Assembly (NCBI RefSeq): GCF_017163705.1
Contig: NZ_JAFIWB010000022.1
Location: forward strand, 34,528-98,527
Source of the DNA: Xanthomonas bonasiae
GTDB taxonomy: Bacteria > Pseudomonadota > Gammaproteobacteria > Xanthomonadales > Xanthomonadaceae
Direction: 5' to 3'
Length of the DNA stretch: 64,000 nucleotides
The notes beneath the pieces were generated by a model. It had not been told where the DNA came from, did not search any database, and saw only the letters and a program-made list of their open reading frames with translations. Position numbers and translations under genes: made by a program. Below, one piece after another: positions 48,162 through 57,746 of the stretch; the stretch's first letter is position 1, and each line of letters begins with the position of its first letter.

Positions 48162-50015
48162 ATGACCTTGCCAGACGCCGCATCCCCTCGCCCAATCGGC
48201 GGCTCGCGCCTGCCCCCGCGCGCCTTGCTGTTCGCCCTGGCCTATGCGCTGGGCCTGTTGGCGATGGCGTTGTACGCGTTGCACCTCGGCCGCCAGCTCG
48301 GGCCGAACGGGCCGGCGCTGGCGCGGCTGGCGCCGGCGCTGGCCGCCGCGGCGCTGCTGGTGGCGGCGCTGTCCTGGGCCGGCACGCGGCGCGCGGCGCC
48401 GTCGCAGCGCGCGCTGCAGGCGGTGCAGGCGCTGGGCGAAGGCCGCTTCGAGCAACGCCTCGATCCCGCCAGCGATGCGGCCGACGCCGCGCTGCTGCGC
48501 GCGATACAGACGGCGCAGGCGCGGCTGGCCGCACGCCAGGCCGAGACCGAGGCCGAACTACGCCGCGGCCGCTTCGTGCTCCAGGCGCTGGACGACCTGG
48601 ACACCATGGTCCGCATCGCCGACGACGACGGCCGCGTGCACTTCGCCAACCGCAAGCTGCTGCAGATGCTGCGCGCGATCGAGCCAGACGTGCAGAGCTT
48701 CCGCCCCGAATTCAGCGCCGAGCAGTTCGTCGGCGGCAGCATCGGCGACATCTATCCGGACAGCCAGGCCGCGATCGACCGCATGCGCGCGCTGACCGGT
48801 TCCAAGCGCGTGCGCGCGCCGTTCTTCGGCCGCCAGATCGACTTCGTCTACAGCCCGATCACCGGCGCCGACGGCGTGCGCCTGGGCACCATCGCGCAGT
48901 GGGAAGAGGTGACCGCGCAGGTCAATGCCGAGCAGGCACTGACCGCGGTGATCGACGCCGCCGCGCATGGCGATTTCAGCCGCCGCCTGGATACCGCGTC
49001 GATGGACGGCGTGCTCAAGTCATTGGCCGAGGGCGTCAACCGCATCTCCGATTCGGTGGAGAGCAACCTGGCGGCGCTGGCCAGTGCGCTGGCGGCGCTG
49101 GCCGAAGGCGACCTCACCCATCGCGTCGACGGCGACGCGCAGGGCGTGTTCGCGCGGCTGCGCGAGGACACCAACCGCACCGTGGCCAAGCTGACCGAGA
49201 TCATCGTCGGCATCCAGGGCGCGGTCGAGGCGATCCGCCGCGCGGCGATGGAAATCGCCGCCGGCAACACCGACCTGTCCGACCGCACCGAGCAGCAGGC
49301 GGCCAGCCTGGAGGAAGCCGCCAGCTCGATGGAGGAACTGACCTCGGCGGTGAAGCAGAACGCCGACAACGCGCAGCAGGCCAACGGCCTGGTGCACGGC
49401 ACCGGCGAGATCGCCCAGTCCGGCGGCAAGGTGATGGACGAGGTGGTCGCCACGATGAGCGCGATCAGCACCTCGTCGCGGCGCATCGGCGAGATCATCA
49501 GCGTCATCGACGGGATCGCGTTCCAGACCAACATCCTCGCGCTCAACGCCGCGGTCGAGGCCGCGCGCGCCGGCGAGCAGGGCCGCGGTTTCGCCGTGGT
49601 CGCCTCGGAAGTGCGCTCGCTGGCGCAGCGCTCGGCGGACGCGGCCAAGGAGATCAAGCAGCTGATCGAAGACTCCACGCAGAAGGTGACGCTGGGCTCC
49701 GGGCTGGTGAACCGCGCCGGCGCCACCATGCACGAGATCGTCGGCTCGGTGCAGCGCGTGACCGGGCTGATCGGCGAGATCAGCGCCGCCAGCGCCGAAC
49801 AATCCAGCGGCATCGAGCAGGTCAACCGCACGGTGATGCAGCTGGACGAAGTGACCCAGCGCAACGCCGCGCTGGTGGAAGAAGCCACCGCCGCGGCGCG
49901 CAGCATGGAAGAACAGGCCGGCGGCCTGGCCACTGCGGTGGCGGTGTTCCGGATCGAAACCAATCGCGCGCAGCCGGGCGGCGGCAAGGTCACGCAACTG
50001 CGCAGCGCCGGCTGA
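48162..50015 (+). CDS. Methyl-accepting chemotaxis protein with cytoplasmic PAS domain
   Basis: This encodes 617 residues from the ATG at 48162. Two transmembrane helices at about 20-42 and 52-70 are joined by a very short loop, so there is no periplasmic ligand domain. Residues about 135-245 form a PAS domain ([15 protein letters not shown] to [21 protein letters not shown]). HAMP-type segments follow (about 250-350, [18 protein letters not shown]). The signalling hairpin tip is [20 protein letters not shown]. It ends without a CheR-docking pentapeptide. This layout suggests sensing of an internal or redox signal. It is not next to che or fli genes. Confidence 0.92.
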   Translation: MTLPDAASPRPIGGSRLPPRALLFALAYALGLLAMALYALHLGRQLGPNGPALARLAPALAAAALLVAALSWAGTRRAAPSQRALQAVQALGEGRFEQRLDPASDAADAALLRAIQTAQARLAARQAETEAELRRGRFVLQALDDLDTMVRIADDDGRVHFANRKLLQMLRAIEPDVQSFRPEFSAEQFVGGSIGDIYPDSQAAIDRMRALTGSKRVRAPFFGRQIDFVYSPITGADGVRLGTIAQWEEVTAQVNAEQALTAVIDAAAHGDFSRRLDTASMDGVLKSLAEGVNRISDSVESNLAALASALAALAEGDLTHRVDGDAQGVFARLREDTNRTVAKLTEIIVGIQGAVEAIRRAAMEIAAGNTDLSDRTEQQAASLEEAASSMEELTSAVKQNADNAQQANGLVHGTGEIAQSGGKVMDEVVATMSAISTSSRRIGEIISVIDGIAFQTNILALNAAVEAARAGEQGRGFAVVASEVRSLAQRSADAAKEIKQLIEDSTQKVTLGSGLVNRAGATMHEIVGSVQRVTGLIGEISAASAEQSSGIEQVNRTVMQLDEVTQRNAALVEEATAAARSMEEQAGGLATAVAVFRIETNRAQPGGGKVTQLRSAG

Positions 50016-50127
50016 ACCGGCACGCTGCGCGATCGGCTCCGGGTGCACGGACGCACGGCGCGTCACCGGCCCGCGCCGAACACCGTTCGCACCCGATGCC
50101 GCGGCGCGCGCCAGCGCGCCGTCCGGC

Positions 50128-50892
50128 TCAGACGAAACTCATGTACAGATCGCGCAGGAAGCCGAGTTGTTGCTCGCGGCTTTCGAACATGTCCTCGGCG
50201 AAATACTGCAACTCGCTCTGCACCAGAATCTGCTTTTGCCGCCCCTTCGGCGCCAGATCGATGGCGAACGACTGTTGCGCCTGCCCCAGCAGCATCAGCT
50301 GGTCGAGCACGCCCGGATACTGGTCCGCGTAGAACCGTTCCGCCGCTGCGCGCGTGGCGAACGGGTGGCCGGTATGCGCCTTCGCGTTGCCCTGCCGCGC
50401 ATCGACGATCTTCATCGGCTCGTAGCGGTTGCCAGCCCTTTCGCCCCAGATCGTGCCGGCTAGCGCACCGTCATTGACAAAGACCACCTGATCGGTGATC
50501 GGGGGAGGATTCTGCGCGGTGTTCTGGATCTCGATCTCTTGGGTGGTGCGTGTGGCTTTTTTTTGCAACACCCCGAGAGTTTTGGCGATGTCGTCCGCAG
50601 AGTCACCCAGCCTGCAATGCAGGATGCTCTGGTTGCTGTTCAAGTTCTGGGTGAAGGTCAGGTTCCGGTCCCAGTCGCCGGTATAGAGGGCGACGATCCG
50701 CTCGGGGTATTCGAAAATGCCGAATCCCGACCTGTGCAGCGGCCGCAGGCGGATGAATGGCCCTTTTCCGGTCATATAGTAGGTGCTGGGCAATTGCGTC
50801 GCCGAAAACACGTAGTGCGTGGTGTCGATATCGAGGCTGGCGAACAGCCGGTTGACCGGCTTGATCAGCGGCACGGGCGTAGCGGTGGGCAT
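50128..50892 (-). CDS. Hypothetical protein, possibly acquired
   Basis: This encodes 254 residues from the ATG at 50892, preceded by AGAGGAG at good spacing; the frame is open for 64 more codons including MDLLFLLLLLTQRRR at 51003, a less likely start. No domain is recognised. The N-terminal half has beta-rich sequence (DTTHYVFSATQLPSTYYM, NLTFTQNLNSNQ); the C-terminal half is helical (FATRAAAERFYADQYPGVL, REQQLGFLRDLYMSFV). Codon use is visibly less GC-extreme than its neighbours, including an eight-T run at about 50556. That hints at horizontal gain. Stand-alone gene without signal peptide. Confidence 0.65.
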   Translation of the reverse strand: MPTATPVPLIKPVNRLFASLDIDTTHYVFSATQLPSTYYMTGKGPFIRLRPLHRSGFGIFEYPERIVALYTGDWDRNLTFTQNLNSNQSILHCRLGDSADDIAKTLGVLQKKATRTTQEIEIQNTAQNPPPITDQVVFVNDGALAGTIWGERAGNRYEPMKIVDARQGNAKAHTGHPFATRAAAERFYADQYPGVLDQLMLLGQAQQSFAIDLAPKGRQKQILVQSELQYFAEDMFESREQQLGFLRDLYMSFV

Positions 50893-51188
50893 GGGAGCGC
50901 TCCTCTGCAGTGGTGGTGGGCCGGGCGGCGTCTCCATGGCGCTGGCCACCGCAGGCGGCCTGCGCCGCTGCGTGAGCAACAACAACAGGAAAAGAAGATC
51001 CATGAGGTGATGGTTCCGCGCACTGCATGCGCGCCGCTCCCACAAGAACGCGGCAAACGCAGGCCTGTGAATCGGCGCAGCCATGGCACCACGTGCCCTG
51101 GAAGCGAAGGCAAGCGGTCAGCGCGCCGTTCGGCGACTTGTTCGCGGCGCGCCGGGCGACTGCAGCGCGCGGCCACCGTGCGCCGGGC
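50893..51188. other. 296-bp region between hypothetical gene and DCC gene
   Basis: The hypothetical gene's promoter should lie here. I see no terminator, palindrome or conserved coding sequence beyond the open upstream extension of its frame. Confidence 0.4.
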
Positions 51189-51632
51189 TCACTCCAAAAA
51201 GCGCGACCGCTGCTCCGGATCGGGCAGGAAGCACTGCGTGGAAGTGCCGAACCAGCGGTAGCGGTTGCGCGCCAGCACCCGATAGCCGGCATCGCGCCAG
51301 CGCCGCGGCAACAGCCGCAACACCGCCACGACGCGCCATGCGCCGCCGAGGCCGGCGATCACGCCGATCGCCGCGTCCGAATCGGTCCACGCGCGTTGCG
51401 GCGTCAGCAGCAGGAACGACAGCGGGTCGTCCGGATCCAGGCCATTGCGGATGAGCAAGGCGCGGCCGCTGGCCGATTGGATCGACGCGAACCGGTAGCG
51501 GCCGCGGCGATCGAAGCGCAGCAGAAAACGCACCCAGCGGCTGCACAGCAGGCATACCCCGTCGAACACCACGATCGCGCTGTCGGCGCCCGCCGCGGAC
51601 ACTGCGTCGCGCGCGGGTTCAGGCCGGCTCAA
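51189..51632 (-). CDS. DCC family (DUF393) thiol-disulfide oxidoreductase-like protein
   Basis: This encodes 147 residues. The motif DGVCLLC (24-30) is the D-x-x-C-x-x-C signature of the DCC family, small proteins of thioredoxin-like type. A TTG start at 51632 with GAGG upstream overlaps the previous gene's stop by 14 bases, which points to translational coupling; an upstream ATG at 51935 is in frame but would overlap that gene almost fully. The C-terminus ends CFLPDPEQRSRFLE. The function is unknown; members often sit beside DUF4166 genes, as here. Confidence 0.8.
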   Translation of the reverse strand: MSRPEPARDAVSAAGADSAIVVFDGVCLLCSRWVRFLLRFDRRGRYRFASIQSASGRALLIRNGLDPDDPLSFLLLTPQRAWTDSDAAIGVIAGLGGAWRVVAVLRLLPRRWRDAGYRVLARNRYRWFGTSTQCFLPDPEQRSRFLE

Positions 51633-52161
51633 GCCAGCCCTCGTAACGGATGAACGGGCCGATCCACGGCAGCGCCACCTCGACCAGAAACGCATAGCGG
51701 CCGTCGCGCTCGGATTCGCGGCAATGCACGCCGGCCAGCCAGCGTCGCGGCAGCGGCAACACGCCGAACGCCCAGGCGCGCGCGGCGCTCCAGACGATCG
51801 CGGCCCCGTCCACGCGCAGCGCGAATTCGAATTCGACCGCGCCCAGGCGCTCGCGCAGCCGACCGTCCTGCAGCCACAGCCGCGACGGCATCGCGTGCGT
51901 GCCGAAACGGCGCTGCCAGCGCTCGCCCTGCGCATCGGTGAGGAAGGTCACCTCGATCGGCAGCGTGGCGCCGGCCGGCGGCAGGCGCGCCAGCCATGCG
52001 CACAGCGGCAGCAACGGATGCCGGCCGCGGCGTACCTCGGCCTGGCCGACGTAGCGCTGCCGCTGCGGCACCGAATGCAGCGTGCGCAGTGCCGGCGGCA
52101 GCCGCGCGAACGCCGGCCCCAGCAGCTGCGCGAACAGCGGTGTGCTCAGTGAGCGATCCAT
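51619..52161 (-). CDS. DUF4166 domain protein
   Basis: This encodes 180 residues from the ATG at 52161, which overlaps the 3' end of pgeF by 16 bases. LFAQLLGPAFARLPPALRTLH at the N-terminus and RWLAGVHCRESERDGRYAFLVEVALPWIGPFIRYEGWL at the C-terminus match the DUF4166 beta-rich fold. No enzyme motif is evident. It sits between pgeF and the DCC gene in a compact pgeF-DUF4166-DCC overlap series, so the three are probably co-transcribed. Confidence 0.85.
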   Translation of the reverse strand: MDRSLSTPLFAQLLGPAFARLPPALRTLHSVPQRQRYVGQAEVRRGRHPLLPLCAWLARLPPAGATLPIEVTFLTDAQGERWQRRFGTHAMPSRLWLQDGRLRERLGAVEFEFALRVDGAAIVWSAARAWAFGVLPLPRRWLAGVHCRESERDGRYAFLVEVALPWIGPFIRYEGWLEPA

Positions 52162-52919
52162 GCCAGCGTCGCCATGCGCCCGCTGCGGCGGTCGCGGCGA
52201 TAGGAAAAGAAGCGCTGCGCGTCGGAGATGGTGCACAGGCCGCCGCCGTGCACCTGCGCCGGGTCGATCCCCGCGGCGGCCAGACGCTGCCGCGCCAGCG
52301 CATACAGGTCCACCCGCCAGTGTCCGGGGCGGGTGGCGACGAAGGCGCTGGCCGCGGCCGGATCGTGGCCGAGGAAGGCATCGCGCACGTTCTCGCCGAT
52401 CTCGTACACCTGCGGACCGGCGGCCGGGCCCAGCCAGGCCTGCAGGTGCGCCGGCGGCGTGCGCAGGGCGGCGACGGTGGCTTCCAGCACGCCGGCGGCC
52501 AGGCCCTGCCAGCCGGCATGCGCGGCCCCGACCTCGCTGCCGTCGCGGGCGGCGAAGGTCACCGGCAGGCAATCGGCGGTCAGGATCGCCAGCACCACGC
52601 CGGGCACCGCGGTGACCGCGGCATCCGCGGTCGGCTCGGCGTCGATGCCGGCCGCGGCAGGCGGCCGCTCGAAGCGCAGTACCTGCACCCCGTGCACCTG
52701 CCGCAGCCAGTGCGGCGGCGACGGCAGCGCCAGGCGCGCGGCGAGTTCGTCGCGGTTGCGCTGCACCGTGGCCGGATCGTCGCCGTCGGCCGCGCTGCGG
52801 TTGCCCAGGTTGAACCGGTCGAACGGCGGCGACGACGCCCCGGCGCCGGTGCGCAGCGTGGTCAGCGCACGCACCCGCGGCGACGCCGGCCAGTCGGCGG
52901 CAAGGGCGAAGTCGGTCAT
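52146..52919 (-). CDS. pgeF: Peptidoglycan editing factor / purine nucleoside phosphorylase-laccase family protein
   Basis: This encodes 257 residues. The metal site is visible as RQVHG, TADCLPV and HAGWQGLAAGV (two His and one Cys), the YfiH/PgeF signature. E. coli PgeF edits wrongly attached amino acids in peptidoglycan precursors, while other members act on purine nucleosides; the two assignments cannot be separated by sequence. The ATG at 52919 gives the normal length. In many gammaproteobacteria pgeF lies next to rluD and bamD, exactly as here, which supports the assignment. Confidence 0.92.
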   Translation of the reverse strand: MTDFALAADWPASPRVRALTTLRTGAGASSPPFDRFNLGNRSAADGDDPATVQRNRDELAARLALPSPPHWLRQVHGVQVLRFERPPAAAGIDAEPTADAAVTAVPGVVLAILTADCLPVTFAARDGSEVGAAHAGWQGLAAGVLEATVAALRTPPAHLQAWLGPAAGPQVYEIGENVRDAFLGHDPAAASAFVATRPGHWRVDLYALARQRLAAAGIDPAQVHGGGLCTISDAQRFFSYRRDRRSGRMATLAWIAH

Positions 52920-53071
52920 GCGCGTGCGGCCCTGGACAGGGCAGCGCCGGCGAACGGCGCCACCGGGCGCAGCGTCGCGCTCCCGGCGGCGACCGCCGCG
53001 CGGGCGTATCGGAAACCAGCACACCGGCCGCGCGTCCGCGCCGCCTGCACCGGCACGCCAAGCCGTGTCGC

Positions 53072-53101
53072 CCATTCCCGGGCAGCTCCGCCCGGGAATG
53101 G
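53072..53101. repeat. Perfect 12-bp stem-loop between pgeF and rluD
   Basis: CCATTCCCGGGC at 53072-53083 pairs perfectly with 53090-53101 around a 6-base loop. No T-run follows on either strand, so it is not a classical terminator. It lies 42 bases after the rluD stop on the minus strand and may stabilise the mRNA 3' end or separate rluD from pgeF expression. Confidence 0.6.
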
Positions 53102-53142
53102 ATGCAAGGCGCCAGGCCTGCCCTCGCCCGCCGGCGCCATGC

Positions 53143-54150
53143 TCAGCGCCGCGCCTGCTCGGCGGCCAGCCGCGAATCGACGCGCAGCGCGGCCAGCAGG
53201 CGCAACAGGTCGGCCGGCACCGCGGCGGTGGCGCGCACCGGCTCGCCATGGGTGGGGTGCTTGAACTCCAGCGTCTCGGCATGCAGCGCCTGGCGCTTGA
53301 AGCCGCGCAATTCGGCGATCAGCTCCTCGGTGGCGCCCTTGGGCAGCTTCAGCGGGCCGCCGTACAGCGGATCGCCGATGATCGGGTGCTTCAGGTGCGC
53401 CATGTGCACGCGGATCTGGTGGGTGCGCCCGGTCTCCAGGCGGCATTCCAGCGCGGTATGCGCGCGGAAGCGCTCGCGCAGCCGGTAATGGGTGACCGCG
53501 TCGCGGCCGTCCTCGCGCACCGCCATGCGCAGGCGGTCGCGCGGGTGGCGGTCGATCGGCGCATTGGCGGTGCCGCCGGAGACCAGCGGCCCGGCCACCA
53601 CCGCCAGGTACTGGCGGTGCACGTCGCGCGCCGACAGCTGCGCCACCAGCGAGGTGTGCGCCGGCAGGGTCCGCGCCACCACCATGGCGCCGCTGGTGTC
53701 CTTGTCCAGGCGGTGCACGATGCCCGCGCGCGGCAGCGAGGCCAGCGACGGATCGAAGTACAGCAGGGCGTTGACCAGGGTGCCGCTGGGGTTGCCGGCG
53801 CCCGGATGCACGACCAGCCCGGCCGGCTTGTTCAGCACGATGACCTGGTCGTCCTCGTACAGCACCTCCAGCGGGATGTCCTCCGGCAGCGCATGGGTCT
53901 GGGTCTCCAGCACCGCATGCAGGCTGGCGATCTCGCCGCCGCGCAGGGCGTCGCGCGGCCGCGCCGGGGCGCCGTCCAGCAGCGCGTCGCCGGACTTGAT
54001 CCATTCGGCCAGGCGCGAACGCGAGAATTCGGGAAACAGCTCGGCCAGGACCGCGTCGAAGCGGCGGCCGGCGGCGTGATCGGGCACGCGCGCCTGGCGC
54101 GGGCCGTCGGAGACGGCGTCCTCAGGGGTGTCCGGGAGGGTATTGGGCAT
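53143..54150 (-). CDS. rluD: 23S rRNA pseudouridine synthase RluD
   Basis: This encodes 335 residues from the ATG at 54150. An S4 RNA-binding domain (about 30-90, [20 protein letters not shown]) precedes the RluA-type catalytic domain with HRLDKDTSG (146-154, catalytic Asp in HRLD). Length and the S4 domain match RluD, which modifies U1911, U1915 and U1917 in helix 69 of 23S rRNA; RluC is the main alternative. Divergent from bamD, the conserved arrangement in many proteobacteria. Confidence 0.93.
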   Translation of the reverse strand: MPNTLPDTPEDAVSDGPRQARVPDHAAGRRFDAVLAELFPEFSRSRLAEWIKSGDALLDGAPARPRDALRGGEIASLHAVLETQTHALPEDIPLEVLYEDDQVIVLNKPAGLVVHPGAGNPSGTLVNALLYFDPSLASLPRAGIVHRLDKDTSGAMVVARTLPAHTSLVAQLSARDVHRQYLAVVAGPLVSGGTANAPIDRHPRDRLRMAVREDGRDAVTHYRLRERFRAHTALECRLETGRTHQIRVHMAHLKHPIIGDPLYGGPLKLPKGATEELIAELRGFKRQALHAETLEFKHPTHGEPVRATAAVPADLLRLLAALRVDSRLAAEQARR

Positions 54151-54265
54151 GAAAAGGGCACGGCTACGTCGGAAAGGGAGGGTCGCGGCGGCCATAGTCA
54201 GTCGCCGGACAGGCCACTAGGCTATCATCGCCCCTTCGTATTCCTGACGTGTCCTGCCCGAACCC

Positions 54266-55144
54266 ATGATCCGACGCTCCGTCCCGCTCTCCGCGCACGT
54301 CCGTTTCATCGCCCTGATGCTGGTCATGGTCGTCGTGGCAACGGGTTGCCACCGCCAGAAGAACAAGAATCCCGAAGAAGGGATGCCGGTGGAACAGCTG
54401 TACCAGAAGGCGCACACGCAGATGCAGAGCGGCAACTGGGCCGGCGCCGAGGGCAGCTTCAAGCGCCTGGTCGCGCAGTACCCCTACGGCCAGTACACCG
54501 AGCAGGCGATGATCGAGTCCGCCTACGCCCAGTACAAGGCCGGCAAGCACGACGACGCGGTGTCCAGCATCGACCGCTTCATCCGCACCTACCCGACCCA
54601 CCGCAACATCTCCTACATGTACTACCTGCGCGGGTTGTCCAACTCCAACCGCGACACGGTGTTCCTGCGCCGGGTGTGGTCGCTGGACCCGAGCCGCCGC
54701 GACCTGTCCACGCCGCAGCAGGCCTACGCCGACTTCAACATCGTCGCCGAGCGCTATCCGAACAGCCGCTACGCCGCCGACGCGCGCCAGCGCATGATCG
54801 CGCTGCGCAACGTGTTCGCCCAGCACGAACTGGACAACGCGCTGTACTACCTGCGCCGCAACGCCTGGGTGTCGGCCGCCGGCCGCGCCACCTACCTGCT
54901 GGAAACCTACCCGCAGAGCGCCTACCAGTACGACGCGGTGGCGGTGCTGGCCGACGCCTACACCCACCTGGGCAACAAGCCGCTGGCCGACGATGCGCGC
55001 CGGGTGCTGGAACTCAACGATCCCCAGCATCCGTGGCTGACCGGCCACTGGCCGAAGTATCCGTGGATGATCCGCAAGCTGAACCCGTTCGCCGGCGAGA
55101 AGTCCGCTTCCACCGGGCAGTCCAACTCGCAGATGGCCCGCTGA
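54266..55144 (+). CDS. bamD: Outer membrane assembly lipoprotein BamD
   Basis: This encodes 292 residues. The signal peptide ends in the lipobox VATGC, with the lipidated cysteine at C28. Five tetratricopeptide-like repeats follow (VEQLYQKAHTQMQSGNWAGAEGSFKRLVAQYPYGQY, then YAQYKAGKHDDAVSSIDRFIRTYPTH). BamD is an essential partner of BamA in inserting outer-membrane barrels, so it serves the many TBDRs in this window. The tail after about 240 is Asn/Gln/Ser-rich. It is terminated by the hairpin at 55162. Confidence 0.95.
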   Translation: MIRRSVPLSAHVRFIALMLVMVVVATGCHRQKNKNPEEGMPVEQLYQKAHTQMQSGNWAGAEGSFKRLVAQYPYGQYTEQAMIESAYAQYKAGKHDDAVSSIDRFIRTYPTHRNISYMYYLRGLSNSNRDTVFLRRVWSLDPSRRDLSTPQQAYADFNIVAERYPNSRYAADARQRMIALRNVFAQHELDNALYYLRRNAWVSAAGRATYLLETYPQSAYQYDAVAVLADAYTHLGNKPLADDARRVLELNDPQHPWLTGHWPKYPWMIRKLNPFAGEKSASTGQSNSQMAR

Positions 55145-55161
55145 GCCACGCTGCCGGATGC

Positions 55162-55195
55162 AACGCAAAGGGGCCGCAAGGCCCCTTTTTGCGTT
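55162..55195 (+). terminator. Bidirectional-looking terminator after bamD
   Basis: A long stem (AACGCAAAGGGGCC with its complement, interrupted by two extra T) encloses a GCAA loop and a run of five T. It starts 18 bases after the bamD stop. The A/T tracts on both sides would let it work from either strand. Confidence 0.88.
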
Positions 55196-55407
55196 TGGCG
55201 ACCGAGGCATTGCCGACGCAGCCGTGCGCACCGGTCGCCGCCCGGCTGCGCCGCCTGCATCCACGCAGGACCGCGGCTGTCCGGGCAGCCGCCAGCGGCA
55301 GCGCCCTGGACATGTGGCCCTGGACATTTGGCCCTGGCCGATGGCGCAGGCCGGCACCAGTGTCGCGATCTGTGGTGCAGCGCCGCGGCCCGGCTATGCT
55401 TGGGCGC

Positions 55408-56145
55408 ATGTTCGAACTGCATCGGGTCACCCGCCGCTACGGCGACGCTCTCGCGCTGGACCGGGTCGATCTGCGCGTCGCCCCCGGCGGCACCACCGCG
55501 CTGATCGGCCCCAGCGGCGCCGGCAAGTCCAGCGTGCTGCGCATGCTGCTCGGGCTGGAATGGCCCGACAGCGGCGAGGTGCGCTTCCAGGGCGAACCGC
55601 TGCGCCGGGACACCCTGTTGGCGCAGCGCCGCCGCATCGGCTACGTGATCCAGGAAGGCGGGCTGTTCCCGCACCTGAGCGCGCGCGACAACGCCGCCTT
55701 GCTGGCGCAGACCCTGGGCTGGGCGCGGCCGCGGATCGACGCGCGCCTGCACGAGCTGGCCGCGCTGTGCCGCCTGCCCGAGGCCTTGCTGGCGCGCTAT
55801 CCGGCCGAACTGTCCGGCGGCCAGCGCCAGCGCGTGGGCCTGATCCGCGCGCTGCTGCTGGATCCGCCGGTGCTGCTGCTGGACGAACCGCTGGGCGCGC
55901 TCGACCCGATCGTGCGCCACGAACTGCAGACGCAGATGCGCGAGCTGTTCGCGCTGCTCGGCAAGACCGTGGTGCTGGTGACCCATGACGTCACCGAGGC
56001 CGCCTACCTGGGCGACACCCTGGTGCTGATGCGCAATGGCCGCATCGTGCAGGAAGGCAGCGTGCGCGACCTGCTGGATACGCCCGCGGAGCCGTTCGTC
56101 GGCCAGTTCCTGCACGCGCAGCGCACGCTGGAGGATGCGCGGTGA
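55408..56145 (+). CDS. Osmoprotectant/betaine-type ABC transporter, ATP-binding protein
   Basis: This encodes 245 residues of an ABC ATPase. Walker A is GPSGAGKS (near 35), signature LSGGQRQRVG, Walker B VLLLDEP and the H-loop THD follow. GLEWPDSGEVRFQGE and the EAAYLGDTLVLMRNGRIVQEGS region are closest to the OpuC/ProV group, but it lacks the C-terminal CBS pair that senses ionic strength in ProV/OpuAA, being about 130 residues shorter. ATG at 55408; a second ATG 12 bases earlier is possible. Overlaps the next gene (GTGA). Confidence 0.9.
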   Translation: MFELHRVTRRYGDALALDRVDLRVAPGGTTALIGPSGAGKSSVLRMLLGLEWPDSGEVRFQGEPLRRDTLLAQRRRIGYVIQEGGLFPHLSARDNAALLAQTLGWARPRIDARLHELAALCRLPEALLARYPAELSGGQRQRVGLIRALLLDPPVLLLDEPLGALDPIVRHELQTQMRELFALLGKTVVLVTHDVTEAAYLGDTLVLMRNGRIVQEGSVRDLLDTPAEPFVGQFLHAQRTLEDAR

Positions 56146-57641
56146 GGGCGTCGGTGCGGCGCTGCGCGCTGCCGCTGCTCCTGCTCGCGGCGGCGCTCGT
56201 CCTGCTCGCCGGCAGCGCCGCAGCAGCGCCGGAGAAAGTGGTGGTCGGCTCGAAGAACTTCACCGAGGCGGTGGTGCTCGGCGAGATCGCCGCCGGCGCC
56301 GGACGCCAGGCCGGGGTGGAGGTCGAACACCGGCGCCAGCTCGGCGGTACCCGCATCCTGTGGCGCGCGCTGGAGCAGGGCTCGATCGACGCCTATGCCG
56401 AATACACCGGTACCCTGGCCACGGAACTGCTGCAGTTGCCCGATGCCGACGATGCCGCGTTGCGCCGGGCCCTGGCCCAGCGCGGCCTGGCGATGAGCGC
56501 GCCGCTGGGCTTCGACAACACCTACGCGTTCGGCATGCGCCGGCAGCGCGCGCAGGCGCTGGGCATCGCCCGCATCTCCGACCTGGCCGCGCATCCGTCG
56601 CTGAAACTCGGGCTCAGCAACGAGTTCGTGTCGCGCGCCGACGGCTGGCCCGGAGTGCGCGCGGCCTACCGGCTGCCACAGACCCCGACCGGGCTGGACC
56701 ACGACCTGGCCTACCGCGCGCTGGACAGCGGCGCGATCGACATCACCGACCTGTACAGCACCGACGCCGAGATCCCGGCGCACGACCTGCTGGTGCTGCA
56801 GGACGACCGCCGCTACTTTCCGCGCTACGCCGCGGTGTTCCTGTATCGCAGCGACCTGGCGCAGCGCGCGCCGCGGTTCGTGCAGGCGCTGCAGGGCCTG
56901 GGCGGACGCATCGACGCGGCGACGATGCAGCGGCTCAATGCCGAGGCGAAGCTGGACAAGCGCGCCGAAAGCGCGATCGCCGCAGACTGGCTGGGCATCG
57001 CCGCCCCCGCACAGGACACCAGGCTGACGCGCCTGCTGCAACGCACGCGCGAACACCTGGCGCTGGTCGGCCTGTCGCTGGGCCTCGCGCTGCTGGCGGC
57101 GCTGCCGCTGGGCATTCTCGCCGCCTATCGGCCGCGGCTCGGCCAGGTCGTGCTGTCGTTGACCGGGGTGCTGCAGACGCTGCCGTCGCTGGCGGTGTTC
57201 GTGTTCATGATTCCGCTGTTCGGCATCGGCGCCAAGCCGGCGATCGCCGCGCTGTTCCTGTACAGCCTGCTGCCGATCGTGCGCAACACCCATGCCGGCC
57301 TGACCGGCATCGCCCGCGAACTGCGCGAGACCGCCGCGGCGATCGGCCTGCCGCCGGGCACGCGGCTGTGGCGGATCGAACTGCCGCTGGCCTTGCGCAC
57401 CATCCTGGCCGGAATCAAGACCGCGGCGGTGATCAACGTCGGCACCGCCACGCTGGGCGCGCTGATCGGCGCCGGCGGCTACGGCCAGCCGATCCTCACC
57501 GGCATCCGGCTCGACGATATCGGCCTGATCCTGGAAGGGGCGGTGCCGGCGGCGGTGCTGGCGCTGCTGGTGCAGGGGGTGTTCGAGGGCCTGGAGCGCT
57601 GGCTGACCCCGCGCGGCCTGCGCCTAGCGGCGCGCCGCTGA
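56142..57641 (+). CDS. Substrate-binding/permease fusion protein of the osmoprotectant ABC transporter
   Basis: This encodes 499 residues starting at a GTG that overlaps the ATPase stop. A signal peptide (about 1-28, ending AAA) precedes an OpuAC-like substrate-binding domain (about 29-280; VVVGSKNFTEAVVLGEIAAG, YAEYTGT, DITDLYSTDAEIPAHDL). A permease domain follows (about 300-499, five or six helices; GTRLWRIELPLALRTILAGIKTAAVINVGTATLGA is the EAA-type loop). The binding protein is therefore fused to the N-terminus of its permease. Substrates of the group are glycine betaine, choline or related compounds. The two genes form a complete importer. Confidence 0.92.
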   Translation: MRASVRRCALPLLLLAAALVLLAGSAAAAPEKVVVGSKNFTEAVVLGEIAAGAGRQAGVEVEHRRQLGGTRILWRALEQGSIDAYAEYTGTLATELLQLPDADDAALRRALAQRGLAMSAPLGFDNTYAFGMRRQRAQALGIARISDLAAHPSLKLGLSNEFVSRADGWPGVRAAYRLPQTPTGLDHDLAYRALDSGAIDITDLYSTDAEIPAHDLLVLQDDRRYFPRYAAVFLYRSDLAQRAPRFVQALQGLGGRIDAATMQRLNAEAKLDKRAESAIAADWLGIAAPAQDTRLTRLLQRTREHLALVGLSLGLALLAALPLGILAAYRPRLGQVVLSLTGVLQTLPSLAVFVFMIPLFGIGAKPAIAALFLYSLLPIVRNTHAGLTGIARELRETAAAIGLPPGTRLWRIELPLALRTILAGIKTAAVINVGTATLGALIGAGGYGQPILTGIRLDDIGLILEGAVPAAVLALLVQGVFEGLERWLTPRGLRLAARR

Positions 57642-57746
57642 GGCCTGCGCGTCCAGGCGCCGCTCATCGGCGCGACAGGGCACGCGATCGTGCGCTCGGC
57701 CCATCGATCGCAGCGTGGCACCGGCCAGCGATCGGCTTCGGTACCC

